Assembly (NCBI GenBank): GCA_903845065.1
Contig: CAIMWH010000313.1
Span: 1-35,979, forward strand
DNA: 35,979 nucleotides
Source of the DNA: an uncultured Rhodospirillales bacterium
Lineage (GTDB): Bacteria > Pseudomonadota > Alphaproteobacteria > Acetobacterales > Acetobacteraceae
Direction of reading: 5' to 3'
Shown here: positions 35,832 through 35,979 of the stretch, one piece after another
How positions within the stretch are numbered: the first letter of the stretch is position 1
Layout of the letters: the number at the start of each line of letters is the position of its first letter
Program-made: the position numbers and the translations under genes
Notes under the pieces: model-generated
The model's database searches: none
What the model was told of the DNA's origin: nothing
Seen by the model: only the letters and a program-made list of their open reading frames with translations

Positions 35832-35979
35832 GATATCCGCCTAGCCCGTCCTATTCATGGGGCTGACGTTCGTTTCGCGATTTGAGCGGCGGGCATGGAT
35901 TTCCTGTCGCCTGTTTCATCGCGGTAGCCGGTGGTTTTTGATGGGCGTTGGGGTTTCGGGCTGCGGTTGGTTCGGGGGC

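Overview
The window is a stretch of high-GC chromosome from an alphaproteobacterium, most probably of the Acetobacteraceae/Rhodospirillales. This rests on two conserved gene orders, mnmE-mnmG-rsmG-parA-parB and obgE-proB-proA-nadD-rsfS-rlmH, on leuS-lptE-holA (lptE implies a Gram-negative outer membrane), and on two parS sites embedded in the mnmG/rsmG junction. The genus cannot be fixed from the sequence alone.

Layout. (1) 208-6055, plus strand: a small [2Fe-2S] ferredoxin, then tRNA-modification genes mnmE and mnmG, 16S rRNA methyltransferase rsmG, and the chromosome segregation pair parA/parB, tightly packed or overlapping. Two near-perfect parS sites lie at 3759-3811; one contains both the mnmG stop and the rsmG start. 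(2) 6042-13529, minus strand: a probable operon running TPR-sulfotransferase, TPR-glycosyltransferase, leuS, lptE, holA, converging on parB with a 14-base overlap. (3) 13598-19300, minus strand: rplU-rpmA with a strong sigma70-type promoter and an intrinsic terminator, followed immediately by obgE-proB-proA-nadD-rsfS-rlmH. In this run nadD and rlmH have no ATG, GTG or TTG at the expected start and probably use CTG. (4) 19467-22360, minus strand: a serine hydrolase of the beta-lactamase/esterase fold and a thiamine-diphosphate enzyme of the acetolactate synthase superfamily. A SAM-dependent methyltransferase is divergent from them (plus, 22426-23235). (5) 23397-30039, plus strand: three consecutive paralogous membrane sensor histidine kinases of about 705 residues each, with no response regulator in the window. 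(6) 30108-33278, plus strand: a large BNR/sortilin-type beta-propeller protein. It converges on a fourth, unrelated membrane sensor kinase (minus, 33297-35831).

The left two thirds is housekeeping: tRNA and rRNA modification, segregation, replication, translation, proline and NAD synthesis, LPS export. The right third is accessory and dominated by signalling genes. The three tandem kinases look like successive duplications with diverging extracytoplasmic sensor regions and strongly conserved transmitter cores, and are the part most likely to hide something undescribed. I saw no tRNA, rRNA, CRISPR array, insertion sequence or prophage gene. No stretch longer than about 210 bases lacks a gene; the longest are 1-207 and 19301-19466.
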